A DNA stretch of 64,000 bases from an uncultured Pelagibacteraceae bacterium (GCA_902635685.1 CACPOY010000002.1:62001-126000), one strand, 5' to 3'. Positions 1 through 10,043 are shown, counted from the first letter of the stretch. The notes: a model not told the origin generated them from the sequence alone. Numbers and translations are program-made.

Positions 1-1
1 A

Positions 2-1207
2 ATTTTATATAATGAAGACGGTTCAGTTAAAGGTGTAAGCACTCAAGATATGGGAGTAGACAAAGATGGAAATAAAAAAGATAGTTTTGAGCCTGGGATA
101 GAATTGTTAGGGAAGGTTACTGTATTTGCTGAAGGGTGCAGGGGACATTTAGGAAAACAATTAATTAAAAAGTTTGAACTTGATAAAGGAAAAGATCCTC
201 AACAGTATGGAATTGGTTTTAAAGAAATTTGGGAAATAGAAGATAAAAATCATCAGGAAGGACTAGTTATACATAGTGCTGGTTGGCCATTGGATAACAA
301 CACTTATGGTGGAAGTTTTATCTATCATGCTGAAAACAAACAAATTTTTTTAGGATATGTAATTGGATTAGATTATAAAAATCCCCATTTATCACCATTC
401 GATGAATTTCAGAGATTTAAAACTCATCCAGTCATAAAAAAAATGATAGAGGGAGGAAAAAGAATTTCTTATGGTGCAAGAGCATTGATTGAAGGCGGTT
501 TCCAAAGTTTACCAAAAATGTTTATGCCCGGTGCATTACTCATTGGATGTGATGCTGGAACATTAAATATGCCAAAAATAAAAGGTTCTCATACTGCTAT
601 GAAAAGTGGAATAATAGCTGCTGAAGCAATTAATGAACACATCAAAAATGATAAGGATTTATCTAACTTTGAGGAAAAGTTCAAACAAAGTTGGCTATAT
701 GATGAGTTATATAAAGCTAGAAATGTAAAACCTAGTTTTAGCTGGGGTTTAATATTGGGGATTATTTTTACAGGAATTGACCAAATTCTGTTTAGAGGCA
801 AACTTCCATTCACATTAAGACATAAACATGCAGATCATCAGACATTAAAATCAGCTAAAGAGATGCCCAAAATTGATTATCCTAAACCAGATAATATTCT
901 TACTTTTGATAAAACAAGCTCTGTTTATCTAACAGGCACCAATCATGCCGATAATCAACCAGTTCATTTAAAGTTAAAGGACCCAAATTTACCCATTAAC
1001 TATACTTTAAAGGAATATGATGAGCCTGCTCAAAGATATTGTCCAGCAGGTGTTTACGAGGTTCAAACAGAAAATAATATTAATAAATTTGTAATTAATT
1101 CTCAAAATTGTATTCACTGTAAAACTTGCGATATCAAAGAACCATCACAAAACATTACTTGGGTTACACCTGAAGGTGGAGGTGGACCAAGATATGGGAA
1201 CATGTAA
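2..1207 (+). CDS. electron transfer flavoprotein-ubiquinone oxidoreductase, C-terminal part (5' end outside window)
   Basis: Frame is open to the window edge (ILYNEDGSVKGVSTQDMGVDKDG...); C-terminal CPAGVYE...NCIHCKTCDIKEPSQNITWVTPEGGGGPRY is typical of ETF-QO. Confidence 0.93.
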   Translation: MLYNEDGSVKGVSTQDMGVDKDGNKKDSFEPGIELLGKVTVFAEGCRGHLGKQLIKKFELDKGKDPQQYGIGFKEIWEIEDKNHQEGLVIHSAGWPLDNNTYGGSFIYHAENKQIFLGYVIGLDYKNPHLSPFDEFQRFKTHPVIKKMIEGGKRISYGARALIEGGFQSLPKMFMPGALLIGCDAGTLNMPKIKGSHTAMKSGIIAAEAINEHIKNDKDLSNFEEKFKQSWLYDELYKARNVKPSFSWGLILGIIFTGIDQILFRGKLPFTLRHKHADHQTLKSAKEMPKIDYPKPDNILTFDKTSSVYLTGTNHADNQPVHLKLKDPNLPINYTLKEYDEPAQRYCPAGVYEVQTENNINKFVINSQNCIHCKTCDIKEPSQNITWVTPEGGGGPRYGNM

Positions 1208-1582
1208 TTAAGACAAATCTATTGCAAATTTTTTTAATGTTTCAATTGGAAGTAACTTTAAAGTATTTTCATGAGTACTCTTTAGATAAATAGGACAACC
1301 TTTTCCAGCTTCCACAGCTCTTGCATACCAAGTTGCACAAACACACCAACCATCACCATCTTTAAGTCCTGGAAATCCAAATTCAGGGTGAGGTGTAATT
1401 AAATCATTACCAGCATCTTTACACCATTCTAAAAATTCTGTAGTTACTTTTGCACAAACAGTATGCAAACCATGATCATTTTCATCGGTATTGCAACATC
1501 CATCTCTATACCAGCCGGTTAAAGGGTTATTAGAACAAAGCTCTAAATCCTCACCTAAAACGTTTTTTTGAATTTTATCCAT
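1208..1582 (-). CDS. DUF2237 family protein
   Basis: VLGEDLELCSNNPLTGWYRDGCCNT...HTVCAKVTTEFLEWCKDAGNDL...GDGWCVCATWYARA pattern. Confidence 0.85.
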   Translation of the reverse strand: MDKIQKNVLGEDLELCSNNPLTGWYRDGCCNTDENDHGLHTVCAKVTTEFLEWCKDAGNDLITPHPEFGFPGLKDGDGWCVCATWYARAVEAGKGCPIYLKSTHENTLKLLPIETLKKFAIDLS

Positions 1583-2183
1583 TAAAAATATCTAATGTTT
1601 TTTTATCAATATCTACATTAAAAGAAAAAGATCTTCGTTCTCCCTCTCTTTTAAAAGGGTAAGCGGTATGCATTAAATTGTTTGGAAATAAAATCATATC
1701 ACCAACTTTTGGATTATGATTAAATAAACTATCACTTAAAAATGATTTTGAACCATGAATAAAATCTATAGTTCCATTTGTTTTAAGTCTTTTTTTACTT
1801 TTAGTAATATTTTTGGGTATTTTTAAATAACCAACACCTGAAATATTACCACTATGAAAATGAATTGGATTATACTCATTTTTAAATTGTCTCACCACCC
1901 AAAGACTTTTAAGATTTATCCTTTTAACATTTCTTTTAGAACTTTGCTTTATATATTTCTTGATATTGTCTTTAACAAATTTTAAAAGATTCTTTTTGAT
2001 AAATTTATTATCTAATTTTACTTCTTGCATCACTTGACCAACCAATTTTTTTGAGTAATCACTTTTTTTTAATTTCTTTTTATCACTTATAATTTTATCT
2101 ACTTCCAAATTGATATTATTTATAATTTTTTTCGGAATTTTGACTATAGCAATCTTAGGGCCAAACGGGCTTAACACTTTCAT
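1575..2183 (-). CDS. putative 2OG-Fe(II) oxygenase family protein
   Basis: NPIHFHSGNISGVGYLKIP...GDMILFPNNLMHTAYPF...ERRSFSFNVDI resembles the double-stranded beta-helix 2OG oxygenase core. Confidence 0.7.
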   Translation of the reverse strand: MKVLSPFGPKIAIVKIPKKIINNINLEVDKIISDKKKLKKSDYSKKLVGQVMQEVKLDNKFIKKNLLKFVKDNIKKYIKQSSKRNVKRINLKSLWVVRQFKNEYNPIHFHSGNISGVGYLKIPKNITKSKKRLKTNGTIDFIHGSKSFLSDSLFNHNPKVGDMILFPNNLMHTAYPFKREGERRSFSFNVDIDKKTLDIFNG

Positions 2184-2188
2184 AAGTC

Positions 2189-2656
2189 TTATATCTTAGT
2201 GGGATTTGGTTGACCTTTATAAACTTTTTCTGGATCAAACTTTTTTTCTTTTTCTAAAAATTTCATTTCAACTTTTCTACCATTATCGATAGGTCCTAAG
2301 GGAATTGATCTATAAAAACATGATCTATACCCGACATGACAACTTGCACCATCACCAATATCTACTGTTAACCATATAGAGTCTTGATCATCGTCAATTC
2401 TTATTTCATTTACTTTTTGAGTAAAACCACTTGTTTTTCCTTTATGCCAGATAGCATTTCTTGATCTACTAAAGTAATGAGCCTCTTTAGTTTCAATTGT
2501 TTTTTTTAATGCCTCTACATTCATATAGCCGTGCATTAAAATTTCTTTTGTTTTTGCACACATTGTAATAACTGGAATAAGTCCATCATTATCAAATTTT
2601 GGAGATAGAAGATTACCTTCCTCGATTTCAACTACATTTTCTCTTTTTTTGAACAT
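2189..2656 (-). CDS. hisI: phosphoribosyl-AMP cyclohydrolase
   Basis: VITMCAKTKEILMHGYMN...EAHYFSRSRNAIWHKGKTSG...D.DSIWLTVD..GASCHVGYRSCFYR. Confidence 0.93.
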   Translation of the reverse strand: MFKKRENVVEIEEGNLLSPKFDNDGLIPVITMCAKTKEILMHGYMNVEALKKTIETKEAHYFSRSRNAIWHKGKTSGFTQKVNEIRIDDDQDSIWLTVDIGDGASCHVGYRSCFYRSIPLGPIDNGRKVEMKFLEKEKKFDPEKVYKGQPNPTKI

Positions 2657-2732
2657 ATACAGTTATTATGTAGCACATATAGCTATATTTTAAATATTTT
2701 AAAATTAACAAAATATAGGTATAAAACCTTGC

Positions 2733-3347
2733 ATGAAACTTGTTAAAGATACAGATACGAATAATAAGATAAAAAAGATTTCTGATAAAGAGGCTGAGGA
2801 CGCTTTTAAAACAATTTTAGCTTGGATGGGTGAAGATCCAAACAGAGAAGGGTTACTGGAAACTCCTAAAAGAGTAGTTAAAGCTTTTAAAGAATATTTT
2901 AAAGGATACAATGAAGATCCTGATCAAATTTTAGATAAAACATTTGGAGATGTTGATGGCTATGATGATATGGTCATTCAAAAAAATATTTCTGTACAAA
3001 GTCATTGTGAACATCACATGGCACCTATTATAGGAAAAGCACATGTTGCATACATTCCTAAGGATAGAGTAGTTGGCTTAAGTAAATTGGCTAGAGTTGT
3101 TGAAGTATTCTCTAAAAGACTTCAAACACAAGAGAGACTTACTATGCAAATTGCGAATACCCTTATGCATTCTTTAGATGCCAAAGGAGTAGCTGTTACA
3201 ATAGATTCAACTCATCAATGTATGACCATGAGAGGCATTAAGAAAGAGCAAGCTACAACTGTTACAAATTATTATTTAGGTCAATTTAAAGATGATCTCA
3301 GTTATCAAAATAGATATTTAAGATTTATAAGTATTTCAAAAGAATAA
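2733..3347 (+). CDS. folE: GTP cyclohydrolase I
   Basis: GEDPNREGLLETPKRV...SVQSHCEHHMAPIIGKAHVAYIP...GLSKLARVVEVFSKRLQTQERLT. Confidence 0.96.
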   Translation: MKLVKDTDTNNKIKKISDKEAEDAFKTILAWMGEDPNREGLLETPKRVVKAFKEYFKGYNEDPDQILDKTFGDVDGYDDMVIQKNISVQSHCEHHMAPIIGKAHVAYIPKDRVVGLSKLARVVEVFSKRLQTQERLTMQIANTLMHSLDAKGVAVTIDSTHQCMTMRGIKKEQATTVTNYYLGQFKDDLSYQNRYLRFISISKE

Positions 3348-3348
3348 A

Positions 3349-4350
3349 GTGTCCAATCAATTTAAAGCATTAGTTTTAGATCAAAGAGGTGAAGAATTTA
3401 AAAGAGAAGTAAAATCTATCGATAAAAGTTTCTTAAAACATGGGGATGTTACAGTCAAAGTAGATTTTTCAGACTTAAATTTTAAAGATGGCATGATTTT
3501 AAAAAATGGTGGGCGGTTAGTAAAAGAGTTTCCCCACATCCCTGGTATCGATTTCTCAGGAACTGTAATTGAAAGTCAAAATTCAAAATTTAAGGAAGGT
3601 GATGAGATAATTTTGACAGGATTTAGGGTTGGAGAAATATTTTATGGTGGGTACTCACAAATTGCAAAAGTAAATGGAGATTTCTTAGTAAAAAAACCAA
3701 AAAACTTAACAAGCAAACAAGCCATGATTTTAGGTACTGCAGGTTTCACATCTTTAATGGCAGCATTTGCTATAAAAGCAAGAGAAGAGTTGTTACTTGG
3801 TGAAAAAGTAAAAAATGTTTTAGTCACAGGAGCAACAGGCGGTGTAGGAAGTGTTGCTGTGATGATTTTAAATAAAATGGGTTATGAGGTTACAGCTGTT
3901 TCTGGAAAAGATTCAAAAACAGAGTATTTGAAATCACTTGGCGCAAAAAACGTTATAAATCGCGCTGAATTTGATAAAGATCCAAAATTAATTGATAAGG
4001 GCTTATGGGATGGTGTCGTTGATACTGTTGGTGGAAAAATTTTAGCCAATGCAATAGTGCAAACAAATCCTACAGGTATTATAGCAGTTTGTGGTAATGC
4101 AAGTACAAATGAACTTAACACAAATGTTATTCCGTTTATGTTAAGAGGTATAAAACTTTGGGGCATGGACTCTGCAAACTGTAGTATTAAAAGAAGAGAA
4201 TTTATTTGGGGAGAAGCAGCTAATTTAATTGATTTTGATTTATTAGAAAAGTCTATTCAAACAATAAGTTTAGAGGAATTGATTGAAACTTATCCTAAAA
4301 TACTTAAAGGTGAGATCACTGGAAGAGTTTTAATTGATTTAAATAAATAA
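3349..4350 (+). CDS. acuI: YhdH/AcuI-family MDR oxidoreductase, probable acryloyl-CoA reductase (GTG start)
   Basis: DLNFKDGMILKNGGRLVKEFPHIPGIDFSGTV...VLVTGATGGVGSVAVMILNKMGYEVTAVSGK; family clear, substrate inferred. Confidence 0.78.
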   Translation: MSNQFKALVLDQRGEEFKREVKSIDKSFLKHGDVTVKVDFSDLNFKDGMILKNGGRLVKEFPHIPGIDFSGTVIESQNSKFKEGDEIILTGFRVGEIFYGGYSQIAKVNGDFLVKKPKNLTSKQAMILGTAGFTSLMAAFAIKAREELLLGEKVKNVLVTGATGGVGSVAVMILNKMGYEVTAVSGKDSKTEYLKSLGAKNVINRAEFDKDPKLIDKGLWDGVVDTVGGKILANAIVQTNPTGIIAVCGNASTNELNTNVIPFMLRGIKLWGMDSANCSIKRREFIWGEAANLIDFDLLEKSIQTISLEELIETYPKILKGEITGRVLIDLNK

Positions 4351-5240
4351 TGGATTGGGATAAATTAAAAATCTTTCATGCCGTTGCAGAAGCGGGTAGT
4401 TTTACTAGTGCAACAGTCAATTTAAATCTAAGTCAGTCAGCTATAAGCAGACAAATACAATCCCTTGAACAAGATTTGAAAGTTCAATTATTTGAAAGGC
4501 ACGCAAGGGGATTAACACTCACAGAAAATGGTGAGTATGTTTTCAAAACTGCACATGAAGTAATTAGCAAGTTAAAAGAGGTAGAAACTTCATTAGGCGA
4601 TCAAAAAAATAAACCTACTGGTAAATTAACTATCACTACTGTTAGAAGTTTTGGTACACATTGGTTAACTCCTAGAATACAAGAATTCATGAGACTTCAT
4701 CCAGAAATAGAGATCGAACTTGTATTTGATGATAAAGAATTAGATTTGAGCACAAGACAAGCAGATATAGGAATTTTTATGAGAAGACCTAAACAGCTTA
4801 ATTACATTCAAAAAAAATTAGTTGATATTAAATACTATATTTATGGTTCAAATAAATACCTCGAAAAGAATGGAATGCCTAAAACTATCGGAGATTTGAA
4901 CAAACATAAGTTTATCTCATTTGGTAAAGGTGCACCATCTCCAGTTTATAATCCAGATTGGGCTTTAAAACTTGGCATGCACGATGGCAAAAAAAGAAAA
5001 ACTATAATGAAAGTTAACAGTGTTATGGGTTTACTCTTAGCTGTTGAGTCTGGAGTTGGTCTAGCAGCATTACCTGAATATTTAGTAAGTGACTCAAACA
5101 AAGTTATTAAAGTATTACCAAAATCTGAAGGCCCAATTACAGAAGCTCATTTTGTGTATCCTCAATCCTTAAAAAATACTGCTAGAGTTCAAGCATTTAG
5201 AAATTTTTTATTCAGTAAAATTGGTGACTGGGAAGCTTAA
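4350..5240 (+). CDS. LysR-family transcriptional regulator
   Basis: N-terminal HTH FHAVAEAGSFTSATVNLNLSQSAISRQIQSLEQDLKVQLFERHARGLTLTENG plus substrate-binding domain. Confidence 0.93.
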   Translation: MDWDKLKIFHAVAEAGSFTSATVNLNLSQSAISRQIQSLEQDLKVQLFERHARGLTLTENGEYVFKTAHEVISKLKEVETSLGDQKNKPTGKLTITTVRSFGTHWLTPRIQEFMRLHPEIEIELVFDDKELDLSTRQADIGIFMRRPKQLNYIQKKLVDIKYYIYGSNKYLEKNGMPKTIGDLNKHKFISFGKGAPSPVYNPDWALKLGMHDGKKRKTIMKVNSVMGLLLAVESGVGLAALPEYLVSDSNKVIKVLPKSEGPITEAHFVYPQSLKNTARVQAFRNFLFSKIGDWEA

Positions 5241-5293
5241 TCCGGCACTTTTAGATAATTATCTTTAAAATTATCCGTGTGCGACATTGTTGC

Positions 5294-5330
5294 GATTGAT
5301 TATCATTATCATTGCGAATAGTTATCATTT
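5294..5330 (+). promoter_or_regulatory. Fur-box-like iron regulatory site upstream of iron ABC operon
   Basis: attgattatcattatcattgcgaatagttatcatttt contains three TATCATT units; reverse strand GATAATGATAATCAAT resembles the GATAATGATAATCATTATC Fur box. Confidence 0.6.
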
Positions 5331-5362
5331 TCAACTGAATAATGTAAAGAAATGGAGAACGA

Positions 5363-6391
5363 GTGAAAAAAGTATCAATTTTTGCAATAATCACATCTTT
5401 ATTTGTTTCAACTTTTTCTATCGCAAATGAAGTTAATGTTTTTAATGCAAGACATTACAAAGCAGACTCAGAAATTTATTCCAAGTTTACAAATCTAACT
5501 GGCATAAAAGTAAATTTAATTAATGGCAAATCTGGTGCCTTAGAAAAAAGAATAATTAGCGAGGGTGCAGATACTTCGGCCGACCTATATATCACAGCAG
5601 ATGCTGGAAGGTGTGGTGCTATGGATGCGAAAGGCACGCTTCAAGGTGGTTTAACATCCCCTGCTATTAAAGCAGCTGTTCCAAAAACTTTTAGAACAAG
5701 CAAGTGGGTTGGAATCGCAAAAAGAGCAAGAATAATTTATTATTCACCTGAAAGAGTAACTGGCGCTGAATTATCTGGAATGACTTATGAAGGTCTAGCT
5801 GATCCTAAATGGAAAGGTAGATTAGTAATTAGAAAATCTAGCAATATTTACAACAAATCTCTTGTAGCATCATTGATAAAAAACAATGGAAAAACTGCTA
5901 CAGCTGCATGGGCTAAAGGAGTTGTTGCTAACATGGCTAGAACACCAACAGGAAATGACAGAGCTCAAATAATGGCAGTAGCTGCTGGTGAAGCAGATAT
6001 TGCAGTGGCTAACACATACTATTTAGCTCTGATGTTATCAGGAAAAAAAGGTGCAGAACAACAAGAAGCAGCTAAAAAAGTTAAAGCTTTTTTCCCTAAT
6101 CAAAATGACAGAGGAACACACATGAATGTTAGTTGTGCAGCCTTAGTAAAAGGTGCGCCAAATAAAACTAACGCTGTCAAACTTGTAGAGTTTTTATTAA
6201 CTCCGGAGTCTCAGGAGCATTTTACAAATTATACTTTTGAGTTTCCAATAATTGATGGTGTTTCACCAAATCCACTAGTTGTTAATAACCTAGGATTAGA
6301 TTTCAAACAAGACATGAAGACTAAACTAGATTCTTATGGAAAAAATCAAGCTGCCGCAGTAGAGGTTATGACAGCCGCTGGTTGGAAGTAA
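5363..6391 (+). CDS. fbpA: Fe(3+) ABC transporter substrate-binding protein
   Basis: Signal peptide; NEVNVFNARHYKADSEIYSKFTNLTGIKVNLINGKSGALEKRI...; followed by permease and ATPase genes. Confidence 0.9.
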   Translation: MKKVSIFAIITSLFVSTFSIANEVNVFNARHYKADSEIYSKFTNLTGIKVNLINGKSGALEKRIISEGADTSADLYITADAGRCGAMDAKGTLQGGLTSPAIKAAVPKTFRTSKWVGIAKRARIIYYSPERVTGAELSGMTYEGLADPKWKGRLVIRKSSNIYNKSLVASLIKNNGKTATAAWAKGVVANMARTPTGNDRAQIMAVAAGEADIAVANTYYLALMLSGKKGAEQQEAAKKVKAFFPNQNDRGTHMNVSCAALVKGAPNKTNAVKLVEFLLTPESQEHFTNYTFEFPIIDGVSPNPLVVNNLGLDFKQDMKTKLDSYGKNQAAAVEVMTAAGWK

Positions 6392-6393
6392 TT

Positions 6394-6573
6394 ATGGTAA
6401 AAGAAAAAGAAAAAGAAAAATTTATTTCTGAAGTTGATTTTAATAAATCTTCGTTTGCATGTTCCCCATGTTTAATTGAGTGTAAAAAAATCAATGAAAG
6501 GATAAATAAAAGAAAAATAACAGAAATTAAGACTGAGGAGGTTCCGCATATCCTAAAAGTATTTAATTTTTGA
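6394..6573 (+). CDS. small Cys-containing hypothetical protein within iron-transport operon
   Basis: In-frame ATG at 6394; MVKEKEKEKFISEVDFNKSSFACSPCLIECKKINERINKRK with CX2CX3C. Confidence 0.55.
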   Translation: MVKEKEKEKFISEVDFNKSSFACSPCLIECKKINERINKRKITEIKTEEVPHILKVFNF

Positions 6574-6584
6574 TTTTCTTAAAT

Positions 6585-6630
6585 AGTGTCCACTATTAGT
6601 GAAAGTTAATTGTGGACACTTTACTTTTTT
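6585..6630 (+). terminator. hairpin with T-rich tail between fbpA unit and fbpB (attenuator-like)
   Basis: Perfect 9-bp stem agtgtccac (6585-6593) / gtggacact (6612-6620), then ttactttttt. Confidence 0.55.
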
Positions 6631-6654
6631 CATGTTCATAAGGCGGATTATAAT

Positions 6655-8274
6655 ATGAAATTCAATAGTTGGTTTGTTTCATCTTTTTTAATTTCTTTAA
6701 TTGTACTAATTCCAGTGATAACTGTATTTGCAAGTTTTTTTGAATCTACCTCTAATTATTATGAAATATTAAAAAATACTTTTCTAATTGAGTATATTTT
6801 TAATTCACTTACTCTTTTGTTATCAGTTTTATTACTTACCTTCATGATTGGTACTGGTACTGCTTACCTAGTATCTTTCTATGAATTTCCAGGAAGTAAT
6901 TTTTTTAAATGGGCATTGATATTATCTTTTGCAGTCCCACCCTACATTTATGCTTATTCTTTAACTGCTTTTTTTGAAAATTATGGAACTGCATTTACAA
7001 TTTTAAAAAACTTATTTGGCGAGGCAAATTATAATAAAAATATTCCTAAATTTGATGGTATGTTTGGAGCTATATTATCAATATCTTTTTCTTTATATGC
7101 ATATGTATATATACTTGCTAGAGCATCATTTTTATATCAGTCACAAAATTTAATTGATCTTGGTAAAAATTTAGGCTTTTCAAGATTTAAATCCTTTTTT
7201 AAAGTAATATTGCCAGCAGCAAGACCGGCTATAGTTGCGGGTTTATCTTTAGTAGCAATGGAAACTTTAGCAGAGTTCGGTGCAGTTGACTTTTTTTCAA
7301 TAAATACTTTGACTACAGGTATTTATAACTCTTGGATTTATTTTGATGATTTAGCTTTTGCTAATCGAATATCCTTTTTTTTATTATTATTTATATTTTC
7401 TTTATTTATTTTAGAAAATTTATCTAGAAGAAGGGCTAAATATCACTTTAATTCGAAAGGTGGATTTAAACAAAAAGAAAAAATAAAACTTTTTGGAATT
7501 GAAGCTTATTTAGCTTTTGGCTTTTGTTTTTTTATTTTTTTTGTGAGTTTTTTATTTCCACTAAGTCAAATGCTTTATTGGACAATAAAATTTCCTGAAA
7601 ACCTCTTTGATTTGAAAATTACTAATTTAATTTTGAATACTTTGTATTTAGTTTTATTATCTAGTTTAATTTTGATAATATTTTCTTTAATATCAAATTA
7701 CGGCAACAGAGTTTCAAATAACAAAACTCTTAATTTCTTATCTACTTTATCAATTTCTGGTTATGCTATACCAGGAGTGATTTTAGCAATTGCCTTTATT
7801 ACTTTTATAGCTTGGTTTGATGATAGTATAATTAAATCAATTGGATTTTCTTCTATCAAAAAAATATTTATAGGATCTGTGTTTGGATTAGTTTTAGTTT
7901 ACTTTATCAGATTTTATTCATTAGCTTTTAATGGGATAAAATCAGGATATGAAAAGATGAATATTTCTGTCGATGAGAGTGCTTACCTACTTGGTTATTC
8001 TAAAAGAAAAACTTTTACAAATATTCATATACCTTTTTTAAGAAATTCTCTTTTATTTATTATTATACTTATCTCTTTAGAAATAATTAGGGAATTACCA
8101 ATAACTCTTATTTTAAGACCTTTTAATTTTGAAACCTTTGCTACCACCGCATATATCTCTGCATCTGAAGATTTATTAGAAGCTGCAGCAGTACCTTCCT
8201 TATTTTTAATTTTAATTGCCAGTTTATTTATTATAGTAACATCAAAATATATTTTAAGAGAAAATCATGAGTAA
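6655..8274 (+). CDS. fbpB: ferric iron ABC transporter permease (two fused permease domains)
   Basis: Multi-TM protein with two EAA-like loops (LIDLGKNLGFSRFKSFFKVILPAARPAI; MNISVDESAYLLGYSKRKTFTNIHIPFLRNSL); ATG at 6655 preferred over 6610, which lies in the hairpin. Confidence 0.88.
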   Translation: MKFNSWFVSSFLISLIVLIPVITVFASFFESTSNYYEILKNTFLIEYIFNSLTLLLSVLLLTFMIGTGTAYLVSFYEFPGSNFFKWALILSFAVPPYIYAYSLTAFFENYGTAFTILKNLFGEANYNKNIPKFDGMFGAILSISFSLYAYVYILARASFLYQSQNLIDLGKNLGFSRFKSFFKVILPAARPAIVAGLSLVAMETLAEFGAVDFFSINTLTTGIYNSWIYFDDLAFANRISFFLLLFIFSLFILENLSRRRAKYHFNSKGGFKQKEKIKLFGIEAYLAFGFCFFIFFVSFLFPLSQMLYWTIKFPENLFDLKITNLILNTLYLVLLSSLILIIFSLISNYGNRVSNNKTLNFLSTLSISGYAIPGVILAIAFITFIAWFDDSIIKSIGFSSIKKIFIGSVFGLVLVYFIRFYSLAFNGIKSGYEKMNISVDESAYLLGYSKRKTFTNIHIPFLRNSLLFIIILISLEIIRELPITLILRPFNFETFATTAYISASEDLLEAAAVPSLFLILIASLFIIVTSKYILRENHE

Positions 8275-9328
8275 TAACTTTTTTGAAATTAAAAACGTCG
8301 ACTTTAAGATCGGAAATAAAGTTAAGGTAAAGAATGTTTCCTTTTCTATAGAAAAAGAGGGGGACATCATATGTTTATTGGGACCCTCAGGTATTGGCAA
8401 AACGACAATTTTAAGAACTATTGCTGGTTTGGAAAATATAAATAAAGGTTCAATCGCGCTCAAAGGAAAAACCTTATCATCAGAAAAAATAAATATTGAA
8501 CCTGAGAACAGAAATATATCGCTTGCTTTTCAGGAGAATAGTTTATTTCCACATTACACGATTAAAAAAAATATATTATTGGGAGCTGAAAGAAATGAGA
8601 TCAAAAAAAGCAAATCTATTAATTTTGAAGAATTAATTGATTTATTGGATATTTCACAAATATTAGATAAATTTCCTCATGAAATTAGTGCTGGTGAGGC
8701 TCAAAGGGCGTCACTAGCAAGATCTCTTATCACACAGCCTGATTTATTACTTTTAGATGAACCATTATCAAATGTAGACCAAAGCTTTAAAGAGGAGATA
8801 CAAGAAAAATTAAAAAAAGTATTAAAGAATTCAAAGACAACTACAATTATAGTCACCCATGACTCTTATGAGGCTTTTTACCTAGGATCAAAATGTGGAA
8901 TAATTTTAAATCAAGAGCTTAAACAATTTGATGACCCTTATAATGTTTATCATTTACCAAACTCTGTAGAAGTAGTTAATTTTTTAAATAGAGGAATTTT
9001 AATTCCTGCAGAGGTTACAAGCCCTAAAAGCCTTGAAAACAAAGATCTGGGAACAATTACTGGTAACTTTGTCAGACCATTCCCAATAGGATCTAATGTA
9101 AAGCTTTTAATTCAACCAGAGGACTTACATCATGATGATGGGAGTAACTTAAAATTCGAGGTGATTGACAGAAAATTTAGGGGCACTAACTTTATTTACA
9201 CTCTTAAAACTCCAACTAATACCCTCATTCCTGTATTTGTTCACTCTCATCATATTCATCAACATGAGGTGGATGAAAAATTTGGTATAAAAAGACCAAT
9301 TCATATTGATCATATAGTTTGCTTCTAA
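8267..9328 (+). CDS. fbpC: ferric iron ABC transporter ATP-binding protein
   Basis: Walker A GPSGIGKTT, signature ISAGEAQRASLARSL, Walker B LLLLDEPLSNVD, TOBE-like C-terminus. Confidence 0.92.
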   Translation: MSNNFFEIKNVDFKIGNKVKVKNVSFSIEKEGDIICLLGPSGIGKTTILRTIAGLENINKGSIALKGKTLSSEKINIEPENRNISLAFQENSLFPHYTIKKNILLGAERNEIKKSKSINFEELIDLLDISQILDKFPHEISAGEAQRASLARSLITQPDLLLLDEPLSNVDQSFKEEIQEKLKKVLKNSKTTTIIVTHDSYEAFYLGSKCGIILNQELKQFDDPYNVYHLPNSVEVVNFLNRGILIPAEVTSPKSLENKDLGTITGNFVRPFPIGSNVKLLIQPEDLHHDDGSNLKFEVIDRKFRGTNFIYTLKTPTNTLIPVFVHSHHIHQHEVDEKFGIKRPIHIDHIVCF

Positions 9329-9347
9329 TAAAAGTCTTTTAAATAAA

Positions 9348-10043
9348 ATGGGTAGTAAGTTAAAGATATTTTTAAAAGGAGTGATTGATGTAAGTCCATT
9401 AATGATACCCGTTGTACCTTTTGGTCTAATATTTGGTGTTTTAGCTATTGATGTTGGATTCTCGCCTTTAGAAACTATTGGTATGTCTTTAATCGTATTT
9501 GGAGGGGCGTCGCAAATAATTATTTTACAACTATTTTCAGGTGGAGCCTCTTCATTAGTAATCATTAGTTCAGTAGGTGCTGTAAATTCAAGGCACTTAT
9601 TATATGGAGCTGTAATGTCAGAACATTTATCAGATTTAAGATTAATTTGGAAAATCATTATCTCTTATTTCTTAATTGATCAGGGATTTGCAAGATCAAA
9701 TGAATATTTTAAAAAAAATAAAGATAGCAATAAATATTTTCACTTAATTGGTGGTGGAGTAACGTGCTGGATAATCTGGCAAATAACAACGTTTTTAGGA
9801 ATTGTATTAGGTGCTATTATTCCAGAAAGACTGGGATTAAGTTTTGCGATTCCATTAACTTTTTTAGCTTTACTGATTAACGATTTTAGAAAATTTATTA
9901 ATGTAGTTGTAATAATAGTTTCAGGACTTGTTGCTACCCTAGGCTTTAACATAATTCCATTCAAAGCTTATGTGATTGTTGCTGCATTAATTGGATTACT
10001 TTCAGCAATTATTTTAACAAAAATAATTAAAACAAATGAGTAA
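9348..10043 (+). CDS. azlC: AzlC family branched-chain amino acid permease
   Basis: PVVPFGLIFGVLAIDVGFSPLETIGMSLIVFGGASQ...NSRHLLYGAVMSEHL; followed by azlD. Confidence 0.88.
   Translation: MGSKLKIFLKGVIDVSPLMIPVVPFGLIFGVLAIDVGFSPLETIGMSLIVFGGASQIIILQLFSGGASSLVIISSVGAVNSRHLLYGAVMSEHLSDLRLIWKIIISYFLIDQGFARSNEYFKKNKDSNKYFHLIGGGVTCWIIWQITTFLGIVLGAIIPERLGLSFAIPLTFLALLINDFRKFINVVVIIVSGLVATLGFNIIPFKAYVIVAALIGLLSAIILTKIIKTNE

Noticed and set aside
589-813. Antisense ORFs such as 589..813, 2705..2911, 3642..3827, 3882..4166, 8254..8463, 9149..9658, 16556..16816, 19123..19365
   Set aside because: Opposite-strand frames inside well-supported genes, with low-complexity translations and no recognisable domains.
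6610-6654. ATG 6610 as fbpB start
   Set aside because: Lies in the stem-loop; ATG 6655 gives the normal hydrophobic N-terminus.
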